From Scatophagus argus (lineage: Eukaryota > Chordata > Actinopteri > Scatophagidae): a stretch of 64,000 nucleotides of DNA. Location of the stretch: contig NC_058496.1 in NCBI RefSeq assembly GCF_020382885.2, forward strand, positions 6,688,501 through 6,752,500, read 5' to 3'. The notes under the pieces are model-generated. The model was not told the DNA's origin and made no database searches. It was given only the letters and a program-made list of their open reading frames with translations. Within the stretch, counting starts at the first letter, position 1. The number at the start of each line of letters is the position of its first letter. The position numbers were made by a program, and so were the translations under genes. This document shows, piece after piece, positions 1 to 14,200 of this stretch.

Positions 1-2780
1 AACTGCAGCTAAAGTTAACACTAACATATTATTACACAAGCTGACATCATCTCAAAAATGTGTGCAATGCAGACAAAGCCTTGAGTCACTTTTGTAGAAT
101 CATTCCTCATAGTCTATGTTGTGATGTCCTGTCAAAGAGTTCAGAGTAGCCAATGTGAATGAGGTTCCTACGCTGAACAGACTGCCAACCTCATCACTCA
201 TCTACTCTCTTACCAGGATAGACACGAAAACTGATATGTAAGAAATGCAAAACAAGTCAAAGTCGTCCCTTTAGTGTAGCTTTCGTGTGCAATGAAATGC
301 TTTCCTTTTTCATGGGGTTTGTTATGCAGTTGGTTGGAAGGCTTTAGGGTCAAAGATTGGTCAGTTACAATCTTGCCATCTGGGCTCTACCTGCTTTGGG
401 AACCACAGATGGAGGTCAAGTTTACACAGCACACACGGCAACACCATTCATTCAACACGCAGACATGCAGCGCTGGAAATTTCCTTTGTGCCATGATCAC
501 ATCAGGGGTTAAAAAAAGCTCAGTGGGGAAACTTGATGCACTGTGGTTCTGGAAATTGTCAATGACAAGCTTGAGAGTGTGCACCTGTTATGAATTAACA
601 CATAGTTTGATACGCTGTACAGTAGTACAGAGTCAATTAATACATTGCAGCAGCTTTTCTGAACAACACAACACATATAATTGTGTTAAGATTATGTAGC
701 AGTGCTGATTTAACAATATTTTCCTATATTTCAGTCCATAGTCCAGCTGTCAAAGCTGTTTTCTTACATCGGTGATATGTTGCGGAGATGGAGACTGCAC
801 AATCTACAGTGAGATCAAGCATGTCCCACACCCACTGAAAAATGTGAAAAATGTAGATGTCATGAGGCTGGGAACTACCTCTTCAGCTCAAGGTGAAGTC
901 AGAAGAAGTCTGAGTGATGGACATTTTAGACTTTATACCTGCTATTGCTATGATAGTGTAGAAAACATATGCAGTAAGACAATCTGGTAGTTGCAAATAA
1001 TAGAAAAATGCCAAAAAAAAAGTGCTGATGAACTCTCAGTAACACTTAGGCTACCTACCAAGCATGAAATAGTCTTTGGCCTAAGCCTGGACCTGTCCTC
1101 CTGGCATCAGGGATCCATCATGTGGGGGAGGAATAGGGAAATGCAAGAGACAACCAAACAGGCAGCAATCCAGGAAACTCTAACTCAAGAAGGAAGCATG
1201 ATTTCACTCTAAGATAAACAAGGAATTCGATTAGAAGACACTCTGTTAGACATCAGAAAAAAGTGAGAAGCAGCAGAGTGAAAACCACAGTTTTGACTTT
1301 ATGGTTGTAGATTACCAGGTAACTTGCAGACCAAAATAGATGCAAACCTCTGCCTCATGAAAGAAAAATTCCCTTGGTTTCCCATGACTCTCTGCAGATG
1401 CCTGCATTAACTCATTCCATACAAGAAGAAGAGTGGGCGTTCAAAACATGCATGGGAAATCACTGAAGCATATTTAATGGACTTTTTATTTGTGATGTTA
1501 ACACTAGCTGAACTCATCTCTCCCACTACACTCTCACAAAAACCCTTGCACACAGACTTTATCATCCACTCTATTAAGGCTAAGTGGGTCATGACAATAG
1601 ACAGGATAATCAGATAGCTTTATTTGATTTAAACTACAGACTCTTGGCAGCGTGTGTAACTCTGTCTCTGGGTGGGAAGTTCCTCTTTGCAAAATCACAC
1701 AATTTCAAGATTAGTTACTGAGCTTGACCTCCCTCTTTCCACACTTCTGGTTCCTCACATGGAAAAGCTGCTGTTATTTCAACACAGCACGGAAGAACAG
1801 CCCACAGACAAATATTTTCACTTTCTCACCTGTTCACTTGTGTACTTCACACTCACAGCCCCTACAGACGTGTCTCACTTGGCACACTGGAAGGAAACCA
1901 TCATAATAAAATGGTTTGTGCAGTTGGCGTTTTGTGCATCAGACAGGTACACATACAAAGATGTCCAAGAATTTGTACAAGCACACATGCGTGTAGAGTG
2001 CATAAAATAATGGACCAGATGTATGTGCATGGATGCGCATGGGATCATGGTCTGCCACCCAGCTTAATCTTTGACCAGAGGGTACTGTGGAGTGATAGAT
2101 GTACCTGCATGCTCAGAACTCAGGGGCAATGACTATGAAAAACAACAAATCTAATAACAAATCTACAGTAATTATTATTATTATTATGACTGTTGTTGTT
2201 GTTGTTGATTTATTATTATTCCAAACTAATGTGAAGAATGTAGCTGTAACTGTATGAAGTTGTTCAAACACTTTTCACATTTCTTAGACAACACTAATTA
2301 GGTTAACTGAACATTGGTCTGTCCTCTGAAGGCCTGCAACCAAAACAATTCTCTCATGGCATGCAAAAAAGGAATAACAACAACAGAAAATTGAGGAAAA
2401 CAGAACATGGCTCAAATCACAGGAATGGAAACTGCTAGAGGCATAAACACAGAGAGGAGACAATTTCTTTCTTTCTTCAATCAAATATGTGTAGAGCAAA
2501 GTAATAGATCACTTAAATATGATACTGTTGACAGAGCTGATAAGCATAAGGAGTCACAACAAGGGTAGGCAATTGGTTGCATATCTCAGCAAACAACTTC
2601 CCCATGGCTATTAAGTGCCCATTTGGCCTGGCCCTGCTATTTAGTGCCATCCAAAATAGGTTTATAAGGCGACAATTCTCATGATAACTCAAGGTGTAAT
2701 TTGCCAACATCAGGCTGCAGCAGCGATGCAAAATGGAGATTTCTGCAGCTGACAGAGTAAAGGACATGGAGACACATTGA
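1..2780. other. Intergenic DNA, no gene seen
   Basis: AT-rich sequence with only short unrelated ORFs. None shows a protein motif, plausible splice pattern or repeat-derived domain that I recognise. The one clear structure is a compound trinucleotide microsatellite, (ATT)n at about 2171-2187 followed by (GTT)n at about 2191-2207. Confidence 0.6.
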
Positions 2781-3145
2781 TATCCATCTATCCCCCCGTT
2801 TTCTATACCGCTTATCTGTGCACGGTCACGGGGGGGTGGAGCCTATTGCAGCTGACAACGGGCGAAAGGCAGGGTACACCCTGGACTGGTTTCCACTCAA
2901 CCGCAGGGCCAATACACAAAGACAGAAAATCACACACACATACACACACACACCTGTAGGGTAGTCAATTAACCTAATGTTCCATGTTTTATGGGAGTGT
3001 GGGAGAAAGTCTCCAAGTACCTAGAGAAAAACGCACAGGCACAGGAAGAACATGCGAACTCCCCACAGAAGGGCCTAGACCCGGACTCAAACCCAGAACG
3101 CTCTTGCTGTGAGGCGACATGGCTAACCACCACACCACAATGCAA
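2781..3145 (-). repeat. tRNA-like SINE, copy 1 (minus orientation)
   Basis: A dispersed fish repeat that recurs at 42269-42588 with the same internal blocks, such as the 'gcagggccaa.acacaaagacagaaaa' region and the 'cagttgacta/cagctgaca' region. Read on the minus strand it starts with a tRNA-like head (gtggttagc...gcctcacagc) and a diverged B-box-like GGGTTTGAGTCC. It then continues through a conserved body and ends in a ggata/tccat-type 3' tail. A (CA)n tract at about 2931-2952 lies inside it. I see no clear target-site duplication. Family placement is from memory of common teleost SINEs; the head, body and tail order is visible. Confidence 0.7.
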
Positions 3146-3425
3146 AACACTGAAGACAGTTGAAACTGTTGTTTAGGTGGAAACTTGGCACAGAAAACTG
3201 TGCAAGTGCATAATATAGTAATTCCTTACTGCATACTGTATAACAATACTGCTGAAAGGGGTTCCATGTAGTGAACAAAACCACAGAAACATTGTTTGTT
3301 CAACAGAGCATTTAAACTTGAAACTCTATGGTTTTTGTTCAGCGTCATTTCCAGTCACAGCTATTTTCAATAAAAAAATCTTGCTGCAATGTCCCATCCC
3401 AATCTTAGTAATGGTAGTCAACATT

Positions 3426-3485
3426 AAGATAAGATAAGATAAGATAAGATAATCCTTTATTAGTCCCATTACTGGGAAACTACAG
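3426..3485. repeat. (AAGAT)n array joined to a retroelement-like 3' tail
   Basis: About five AAGAT units (3426-3452) run straight into cctttattagtcccattact...ctacag. The same layout, microsatellite then 'tttatt.gtccc...gga.a', occurs at 8175-8262. This looks like the 3' end of a non-LTR retroelement family whose tail grows by short tandem repeats. Only the tail is present; no coding remnant is visible upstream. Confidence 0.5.
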
Positions 3486-6400
3486 TGTTACAGCAGCAAC
3501 AGAATATAGAGGGTGCAAAGCATGCAAGAATAAGGGAAGGATGAGCATTCAAAAAGAATAAATACAAAATTAGCTTGCTTACTGGCTGGAAAATTGGCTA
3601 GCTTGCTGTTTGCAAATATTTGCTAACATTATGAAGCAGCTAACTCCATGACTAGTAGCATAGCTAAGTTATAGCAAGCCGGCTAACCTTAACTTTCTCA
3701 CTCATTAACGTTAACTCTCAGAAAAGAGTGGATAGTTGGCCAGCTAGCTCAACCCATGATCCTAACCAATAATAAATTATGTAATGGTACAAACGTAGCT
3801 AGCTTTGCTGATAAAGTGATTTGCAAATGGCAAACTATCATAGACCCAATGGTCCAAATAAAATAAGGTAACATTACAGATGTTATTCTAAATATGACTG
3901 TAATTTATGTTCCTGCATTCAGTCATCATTTCAGCGTTTATGTCACTTCACTGTTGTAGCAGATGCCAGCAATCACTGCTGTCTAACAACAAGAATTTTC
4001 TGGAAATTCCATGTAGTATCCTTAACACGTGATAACTGGTGTTATGTTCACAGCTTTTTAAACATAGCTGAAACAAAATGATAAGTGTGATACTACACAA
4101 ACTGGTGCTGTCTGATTTATTTTTAAGGTTAAAACTCAGAGCAGTTAAATCCAAATAAAGATTTATATGAAGTCTTAATTTGTTTTAAGTCTCATTCAAG
4201 TCCAAATGTCCAGTACAGCGCAATTGGCGCATTTAAAATGGTTCTGGGTTGTCATTTCCAAAGAACAAAGATTGCTGCCTGGTGTAGATTTTAACAGATC
4301 AGATTTCTATCTCTGCTTCATCCAGTATCATACATAAATATCTGATCTTTTTTTTCAACAGTCACAGAGAAACACCGTAGGGCACTGAGGTAGTCCTGCC
4401 CACCTGACCACATTGTCATTACCCTGTCGCTGATAAGCTGGTAATTACAGGAGCAATCAAAGTCTCACTGACATGTAATTCCATTAGAAATCTGTCCTAC
4501 TGTCCTAAACTGTAATCAGAACTATATTATCTTGGTTTCATTTCCCACTTCTCCACCCTTTGGTTGACCTTGTTGACGAACATCAAACCAGCTTGACGAA
4601 CTCAAAATAAGGTGACGACATAAGCTGTACAAAAACCCTTGTAAATCTATGCAGCAAATTTCTAAAGAACAAATATAAAATCTGCCCGAGATGATACATT
4701 ATCCTCTGGTGTTACTGAGGTGTATAATTAAGCTTCTGTAGTGGACAAAGCGAAGGCTGAGGATTTTCTGCCAGAATCTTTCAAGAAAACAGTATGCACG
4801 GCACTCTGGCTCAACTGCAAAGGCAGAACCTCTAATGGCTTTAGGATATCAAGGCATGTGTCTCCAGCCGTGTTGTTTTTTTTCCCCCACATAATGAGGA
4901 TTGGGTTCCTCTAAGCAATGAGATGTCCTGTTTTCAGTTTTGGGCTGGTACTCAACTGGTCTTGCCGCAAAGGAAGAACCAAGCACAGGGACCGGCTGTT
5001 CTTTTTTAAAAGGCAGAGGAACAGGTCTAAGCTCGTTGAGTGCCTACATATACCATTAGCAATGCCAGCAATGTTCCAAAGCAAAAGCAAGCCGGCTGAA
5101 GAGATGCTATCACAGGACGAGCTCTGATGTTTTCATGCCATTCGTGTTCTTCTGCTGTCTCAATCTCAAGCCTAAAACCTCTCGTACCTATCTTTTTCTT
5201 CAAGCTTATCCTTCCTCCTCCCACGCATTCTGACGCTCGCATTGATCCTTTTGCTCTCTCTGTCTCCCCAGTGCAATTCAGGCATAAACTGGCCAGTCGA
5301 GATTCTTGCAAACATACAGAGGCCATGTTGCATTAGAAAGCAGAGCTGAGGTGTGTCTTTCTAATCTTATTCTGACTGGCACTGAGGAGGTGAGCATGTC
5401 AAGGGACTTGCGTGCAGCATAGGAATTTAGGAACAAAGGAAGGCAGATGCCGCCTTCCCTCCCATTGGCCTCTTGTCCTTCTATCTCTAAAGCCCCTTGG
5501 GATCACCCCATAGCAATTAGAGATACTGTCGTGAAGCTTTCCCAAAGTAATAACACAGACCATGACTTTATTTTAAAAAGAATTTAAAAAAAGCAACAGC
5601 ATGTTGTTCTTCTCAATGAGGGATCATTCAGTAGTAGATTACACAACCCAGTTCCCCTTCCTCTACATTTCCTTCTCTCAGCTTTATCTTCTATCAGCAT
5701 GTTAAGGCTTATTACAATATGCTTTACATGGCGCCAGGGGCTGAGCTCTCTAACAAATTCTTAAAGGTGCAGTCACAGTAGGCGCCAAGGCTTCATGCTC
5801 ACTGCAGCCATTCATTATCATTGAAAATTATATTAACAAAAAAAAACAACTTTCAGTTGCACAAATATTTGATTCCACTGAACAAACGGAGAGCTTATTT
5901 TGAATTTGCACATCCAGCCACACAGTCCAGCATGTGGACTAAGCTGCATGGCTCTCAGTATGGCATTTTACTTGATCAAGTTCTACACAACACAACACTG
6001 AAATGATCAATGAGCCATATTAAGCACGGATCTTCTTCCACGATCAGCAGACGTTCAAACATCAACAGGACCACACAGCAGGAAAAATAACAGCAGGTTC
6101 CTTTGCTATTAATTGTGCCACTATGTTCACTAGCTGTTCTTAAGCTTTGCTTTTGCTGAAAACAGGTGCATCTGAGAATGATGTTGATGAGAGAGGTGGA
6201 ACTGAACAAAAAACTGTAGACCAGAGAGACCAAAGAGTTTGCTGAAAGGTATTAAAAGGCTCCACAGAAATGAACTGCAGACTCAGGTGAGAAATCTCAG
6301 ATCACATAAATCACAAATCACATAGAAGTACTCATGTAAGTCAGTGTTCATAATCATAATTATGTATAGCTGTTTTATCACTCCTCAGTGCTTACTTTCT

Positions 6401-8170
6401 CTGTCCTTATCTCAGCAGCTCAAGACTTCCAGGTGTTTCTCTACCACAACAATTTCCCCTTCTTCCCCTGCAACTGACAACAGAACCAGACCAGGTAAAG
6501 CCATAATGTGTCAAGTAGGGAGCCAAAATCTGAAAAAATAAAAGCTTCTTTTTCCCCACAAATAATAATGGAAAATAGGACGGTGGCTTAATTAAGTAGT
6601 AACTTGATACTGGAAAGCCTCAAAGCAACAGTTCTGGCCTGTTTAAAGCATTTTTTAAAGCTGAAGTTTTGGGACCAACCTTTCAGCCAACGTCCCAAAA
6701 CACAATACATCAATTATGCATATGCAAAGGAGACATGTGCAAAGGGTAATGATTACCCCAGGAACGCTGTTAACATTGTACTGCATAACATTCAAACCAG
6801 TAAAGTCTTTTTGATGTAGAATAATGCATGACTGGACAGACTAAGATATTGAGGATTAACACAAACATGAAATAGATGATTTTTCTTTAAAAAAGGTAAA
6901 ACACATCCAAATAGTGCAAAAAATACCCTTGAACCTGACCATGGATCCATGTCAATAGTTACTCAGCACTGCTGATTATAATAGGATTTTGTAATAAGCT
7001 TGTGTTGTTTGATGAGGCGGTGATAGGCAGAGGGTAAGAGCAATTAGAGCTGAAAAGAAAATGCCCTAAAAGGGCATGTTCGGAGCGTGCAATTAAAAAA
7101 GCGAACACAAACAAAAACAGAACAGGATTATAATAGAAAAGATAAACGCTATATGCCATAGATGAAGTTATAGCCTTAATAATGTATGGCCTCCTGGCAG
7201 CATTTTCTTATTTTCTATTATTCTACGATCTGTGAGTTTAGTGTTCAAAACAAAATACATGTTAAATAAATGCTGACATCCTTTCGATGTCAGGAGAAAG
7301 GCATGAGAGTTCAGCTGGTCTTTTATCATGAGCAGCACAGAAATGTCAATGTTGGTGAAGTTGCAGTCCAGCAGTCCTGATAATTAGCCAATACGTGTGA
7401 GATAGGAGCCCCTGCAGCCCCTGTGACTACCTGAGGGATTTGTTTTCTCTTCTAGCACAAGAATATGTTTAACAAATTGAACACAGCATAAAAACAAAAG
7501 TCAAACTGAGGCTGAGGAGCCAGTGATGACATATACAATAACAGACTGAGACAGAGAGAAAGAGAGAGGCTCCAAACCAAGCAAGCCAAAATTAAAAACA
7601 CATTTTGTATAAAATGTTATTCTCTTAAAATGTATTCATGGAATATGCTAATATGTATTTCTGACATAAGTATTCAATGACTTGCATTTGTGTATTTTAG
7701 AGAGACTGTCAGTAGAGAAGCCGGGACAGTGACACATTACATCCTAACTATATTTACTCTATTTAAAAGAAAAGAAAAAATGAAAGCGCATGCAAACAAC
7801 CTATTTTCATGTTTACAAATTCAGAGCGAAGAAGCCTGAAGAAGGTTCAAGCAAACAATGTGGATTAGTGGTTTGTTATTAGAAACTTTGTCATCCGTCC
7901 CAGGCATTATTTGAAACTCTGCCACCATGTGATTGCCAGCTTTTGAGATTTTTTAAGCCAGCGTCAGCAAGCTCAGTTGGACATCCTCCACACTACTAAG
8001 CCAAAGGCTCCTGGAGATTAGTTCTGCAGGGTTATGACAAGAAGAGACAGCCAAACAAATGCAAATGTCAGCTATTAACTTTCACTCAACTCAAATTCTT
8101 GCGCTGCCTGATAGTTGTAGACCTACTGAAAGAAAACAGCTTCTAGGACTCAAACTGCATACATATCCAG
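3486..8170. other. Intergenic DNA, no gene seen
   Basis: Several stretches rich in 'gctagctaac' words (3590-3800) suggest old repeat material. The ORFs here, for example at 4918-5336 on both strands, overlap in antisense and have no recognisable domain. No RNA gene or splice-supported exon was found. Confidence 0.5.
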
Positions 8171-8174
8171 GGAC

Positions 8175-8237
<63 letters not shown>

Positions 8238-8262
8238 TTATTGATCCCGAGGGAAATTCACA
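8175..8262. repeat. (GATA)n array with retroelement-like 3' tail
   Basis: About 15 uninterrupted GATA/AGAT units (8175-8234) are followed by ataatttattgatcccgagg and gaaattcaca. This is the same arrangement as at 3426-3485 with a different repeat unit. It probably marks the 3' end of a truncated non-LTR element, with the microsatellite expanded later. Confidence 0.6.
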
Positions 8263-8270
8263 AACCACAA

Positions 8271-11200
8271 GTGTTAGGGACTGCATGAAAATTACTGAAT
8301 CTTGTATTTCATTTCATAAAAAAGCAAATCCTTCCCCAGACTCACTTTGTATCTTAATGAAATATATTAATGACAAACACAACAAAATGGTTAAAATACA
8401 GACACTCTCATTAGTGAGTAAAGAAACAGGTTAAAAGGTTAGTGCAGCCGCCACACGAGTGAACAGGAAACATGACCCACACGGAGACAGACTGCTGTCT
8501 TCTGCATAAGGCCAAACACGAGTGTTATAACCTGTGGCACGAAGAAAAGCTTTTGGCTAGATTTCTAGATTTGCTAGATTTTCAATACATTAAATCTTAC
8601 AATAAGTGATGAGGAAAAACAGTCCACTACGCTTTACAGAAAATCCATCTCCCATAAAGAAAACGTACATAACAAGAACACTCCCTTCACCGACAGAAAG
8701 TTTTCGAAACAGAGATCACGTTAGGCACTTAGGCCTAGTAATAGCAGTAAATATTCAGTGTATGTGACCAAACTATTTTAAGATCCTTTAATACGCTGTA
8801 CGTCACAGTTTGGCTGTTATATTTCAATTGAGGTGCATCAGGTCTTGTTTTCGCTTGGCTTTATTGTTCTGGAAGTCTGTCTCTTGTTTGTACTATAAGC
8901 CTGATGAAAGCGACAGAAAGTCTTTGTGGGTTTCTGCTCAGATTTTCCACATTGGGTGAAAAAAGCCTTTGGCTTATTACTTTATCAACCTGGTAGCTAC
9001 ATTTTCAAAACAAACAGTGGCACAGTGCTGCATTGATGCCAAAACCACTTCACTACATTGACTTGTGTTTTAAATGATCTTGATATGAAATACATTTTCT
9101 TCTTATGTCAACATAACTGATAATGTTGTGCAGAAAGACAAGGCTGGTAGTGTAGTCCAGATGAGATTTAATTTGGCACGTTCTCACTGGCAAAATGGTG
9201 GGTTGGCAGCAGTATGTACTCAGCTGAACTTCTCAGAGTCTTTGCACAGCCTTGTTCATTATTCACAGGTCCGCTGTCACCTGCAACTTGTCAAAAACGT
9301 GGTGTGATGGGTTGCAGGCCACATGCTGTTGATTTACTTCCATTAATTTATGCATTTAAATGAACATGTTTTGGACGATTTTTTGATAATAACTTTCCAA
9401 CTAAAGTTCATTTTATTTCTTGTTTCAGTTAATCTTATTATTTAAAACTGCACTGTGGAGCTTTTGTTGTCCCACCTCTGGCACATACTGATCTACTCCA
9501 TCACTTTGACTGAACCCCCCTTCAGCTCTGCAAAGCTGATCTTTGCTGGTTGAACTAAAGATTCACCTGGTTTCGACAGGACTAAGCCATTTGGCAAGGC
9601 CTTGAATAAATGTTCATAATGTGTAAAGTCCCACACTGAAGATTTAAATTAGGTTTAAATTAATTTAGTTAAATAAATTAATTTAATTGAATTTAAATTT
9701 GAATTTGAAAACAGCTAAAATAAATCAATCCTTCAATCCATCTCTCTATCCATCCATCTTTCTATCCATCTATCTCTGTAAAGTTTAAAGATAAAAAAAA
9801 ACCTGTGCACATTTTTTTGTTCTCCGACCCCATTCACACACCAGAAACTGCCTTTACAATACAACTTTTATGTAAATGTATGTGAGCGCCTAAGCATGTG
9901 TGTCTGTATGAAAACAGTAAGAGGAGTGCAGTACATGAAGGACTGGGTTAAAGTTAAGAACTGAGGGTTCAGGCTAACACATGAATAGAAGTCAGTGTAA
10001 TGTCCCCACAGTTTTTAACAGAACAAGCACGTTTTTGTGCTAGTGGCAGTGAGTCGAGCATGATATGTGAGAATGTGGCTGTTTCATCTGTTTTATCAGG
10101 TGAATCTCCACAAATTAATTGTATCGGAGAAATCCCTGATCTGTGGTCTTACCAGACACACCGCAGCTGCCCAAAAAACAGCATTTTTTACAAGAATTAT
10201 TCAGAGAGCTCGCTCCTCCTGACCCTTAAAATACAACAAATGACTTGGTCTGTAATGAGGCCACTTAATATGGGTGGTGTTGTGCAAAGTGAGGTACAAT
10301 GGCCTGCCTTGAATCACTGTGGCTGGGGCACTGTGCTTGCAAATGTACATGACAAGTCGGTGGAAACATTTGGTTTCACCGCTGAGGATGTAGGCCAGTC
10401 AAAAGGAGTTCTGTAAGCTCAAATAAGGACTGTTTATGTGCCTGTTACAAAAAAAAGCATCTTAAGGCTGATTGACGGGCTTCTCATGTCTTAACTAGTA
10501 TACAGTGGGCTTCATGCAGCCAGAGAAAATGGGTACACCTTGTTTATTAAGCCCAAACTTCTCCTTCAAATTGGTCTGGGCTTTGACATTAGTCTGGAAA
10601 ATTAGTGTATATCTCTCACTCCAATTCTCCAGTACGCAGTGTGTGCAGTCACACTGTGTATTGGAGAATGTCAGCATGTCACTCCAGGTAATGTCTGCAC
10701 ATGACTCATTTTTCACTAATGTTTAGAATATTAGAGCAGGATAGTGAGAGTTTGTGGTACAAAATGGCTGGTGCAAATAGATACAAAAGCATTTGCTTGG
10801 AACAATGTAAACATTCTTGAATATACAAATGAAGTATAAACAGAAAAAGAGCAACTTAACTGGTTTCAATTTCAAAGGGCGCCACAGCATGAAATGTTTT
10901 GTATCTTACGTTTGTGATCATTTGGAAGATAAGAATGACGAGCCAACAAGGTGAGGAAATCTTACCACCCTGAATGCGTTTCTCAACAACTGCTATGCAT
11001 CAGGCGTATCATTCAACAACTAACAACTAAATATAGAACTAGAAGTGGCGACCACACTTTATGAGTGTTCAGCTGTGGTGTTTAATTCTGTATCACTAAC
11101 TTCGTTTTTGTTTCTATCAGGTGAGTAAATGAAGTGAGAAGTAGGGTCATTTTCTCATAAGCTCACATACAATAAGACCTCTTTTTGGAACCAGTGGAGC

Positions 11201-14200
11201 CGCTGCCTGGCACACTGGCTTCTTTTTTCATACCAGGAAGCAGCTAAAATCACACAGTCAGTGATTTCATCTAGAATTCAATAGACACATGGGGATGCAC
11301 TGCTTACTGCAAAGTGCAGAATAAAGACACTAAAGGTGGCAGTTACAGGAAAACAACTCCTGTTTCAAAACATTTTGAAAATGATTGAACACGTCTATTG
11401 GGTTTTCAAAGTGCACACAGTGGAGAGTGAGAAACACTGAATGCAAACTACTTTGTATTGTATATATAAAATGTTAAAGCACAGATATGCAGCATGCATG
11501 CCATGTAATATATATATTTATATATGCATTCTAACTTGCTGTAGATTACATTTTTGTCTTTTTAAGTTTTGCATTTCACAGTTTGTTCTGTCATATTTGC
11601 TCTGTTCTGTTCTTCTACCCCTATTTTACTTTTCCATGCTAAATTAACTATCTGTTGTTTTGTCTCGCATTCCTCTTTTGTACCAACAAGACAAGTCATC
11701 GCTCAAGCCGTCAACATATCCCATGTGGCTCATCTTGATCTGGCATGTTTGCATGACAGAGGATTTCACCTACTGGTGGATCTCACCTGCTGCCATCAAT
11801 AATTCAATGAGATCACAGGTGGTAATGAGTAATTATGGTGATTAATGTCAGCTGAAGCCCCGGCTGGCTGCAGAGGGGCACCTTGCTGCTGACTCTAACT
11901 GTGGTCATTGCTCACCACAGGACCAGATGAGAGCTGAACCAGAGCCCTGCTCTCCCTGTCTGTGTGTCTCCATCCCTGGCGCCAGCACCCTGCACTCCTG
12001 CCTTCCTCACTCTGACACTGATGCAGAGGATGATCAGAAGCAAACCACTCCTTTTTATTAAGATATAAAGCCGGTGTCAACCTCTGACTCTAATTTATTG
12101 TCTGGCTTTAAGCACTAATGGCAGACCTTGTGGCTGTGTGGATTTTTAATAGCATGTTGTAATGGCCATCGCCAACAGTCTCGCAGATTTACAATGTTGT
12201 CCCACTGAACAAGGGTTCTGGAGTTTGATGTGAATATCACAGGCAGCTGAAAAAGGAAGGTTACGTTTATTTTTGTTTCAGTGTTTACCAAATTGAGACG
12301 CCTGCATAGTGATTATTCATAACGTGTCATGGCAGCTTTTTGCTGTCAAAACTGGCTGAACAAGATATTCCAATCAACTGGCCTGCCGCCTGTACCGTGT
12401 GACATGTTCTGTACTGAAGGTAACTCCTGAAGAAAACACAAGAAAAGCTTCCCACCTCTCAAAGAAGGGATGTTTAATCAAGACATTTCCAAAAGGAGAG
12501 ACTTTGTGATGAAGAATTTCTATTAGCAGACTTAACTTGAGTGACGTATAGACGCCTCCGCAGATATATGACCAACATCGGTGTGTGTCATCAGGCATGA
12601 ACACATTTTATTGGTGTCCCACACAAGCAAACAGTAAATGTATGAGGAAGCAGCCTCTGGAAGTTAAAAAGTCAATCCACACATGAAAACAGTTTGTTCT
12701 GAACCAGATCAGTGATTTCAGGGAGCATAAAGCACCAGAAGTTCTTTTGTTTATCTATGATTTGAATAAAATTATGTCCTACGAAGCGCCAAGTGAAAGA
12801 AATTTCTTAAATCAATCAATTGTTGATTGTTGACATGAGTACTGAGTCCTGTATAATTAAATATATAATACATGAGGTGCAGGCAAATTTCTCTATAAAA
12901 AATAATTCCAAGGGCAAATACAAAGAAAAGCAAAAAAATATTTGTACTTTAAGATGAGGATTATGCAAAAAGTCCTCATTGGTAAGGAATCTGAAAAACT
13001 TCCGTTTCTCGTACGAACATCAGCTTCAGACTGGAAGCATCTGTGTGCATTCAGTGTGGTTTCAGAACGAAATAATTAAGATATCCCCAAAAATAGCCCG
13101 ACACTGGTCTCTGACATCTCCTGAGAGTGTGTGGAGGGGCATCCGTGCCTTAAACCCTAAGCATTCCATGAATACAGCCCCCAGAAGAGGCTCCACAAAA
13201 TCTCTGCATGTGGTTCCACTCACAGCATAATGAGTGTGATTTACCCACGACCACGACATGATGGTTGCCATTGCGGAAGGCTGAACAGCTCAGTCTTTAA
13301 ACCGCCCTCACCTCAACACGTGGTCTCATGCTATATATCTGCTGGCTGAGGAAGTGATTATGTGTTTTAACCACCACAGGATGCACAGAGGAAAAAGGTC
13401 CTCCACTCAAATGTTGTCTCCGTGATTCGTTTTCTTCAGAATCTCCATGTATGTTACAATGCATGTTATGCAAATAATTATATTATACATACAAAATAGA
13501 GTAGCACATTTATTAGTGTTATTTACAATGGTTGCGAGAGCTCAACTGATTGCAACTTTTTCTGTGATGTGTCATGTTGTCTGAATTTAAATCTGAATGC
13601 TGTGATTGATTTTTTCTATTTTCTTCAGTTGCATTGTGTTGAGATCTCTCAGCCACCGTAGTTCTGGAGTCTGAAGTTTTGACTTACAGTGTAGCCAGTC
13701 CTTCCTCCTCCTTCCAACCATGATTAGCTTCTTCAGATAATGTAGAGTTTCCTGTGCAAAACAAAAAAAAAAAAAAAAAAGAAAAAGCGACTAAACAAAC
13801 TTACAGGATGCATTTGCAAACATGTGATATGGAGAAAACGATCCAAATTGTAGTGAAGGTGTGGCTTGAAAAGAATCCCAAACAAAATTACTGTGTGATT
13901 TAATCAGGATTTCAATATTTCATGAACGTGAAACAGTCTGTACAGTCAGATTATAGGTGGAGCCTTCTTTAAGTGGAATAGCTTTTCCCCTTTTGTGCAC
14001 CAATAGCGCTGGCTCCTGTTCTGCTTTTGTTTGACAGGATTAAGACATTAAACGGCTCTCTTGCCTACTCCAGGAAAAGCAATGGACGACACTTAAGCAG
14101 ATCCAAACATCATCTTGAGGAGCCACTTGATTTGAAAAAAAAAAAAAAAAGAAAACCAAAGTCTACTGTACATTTCGTGTTTTAACAAATGGCTTTACAA

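Noticed and set aside
292..699. 135-codon plus-strand ORF
   Set aside because: No recognisable domain, AT-rich background and an overlapping antisense ORF; no splice or promoter context.
10000..10416. 138-codon plus-strand ORF
   Set aside because: No known motif, composition like surrounding intergenic DNA, and no exon signals at its edges; chance cannot be excluded but a gene is not supported.
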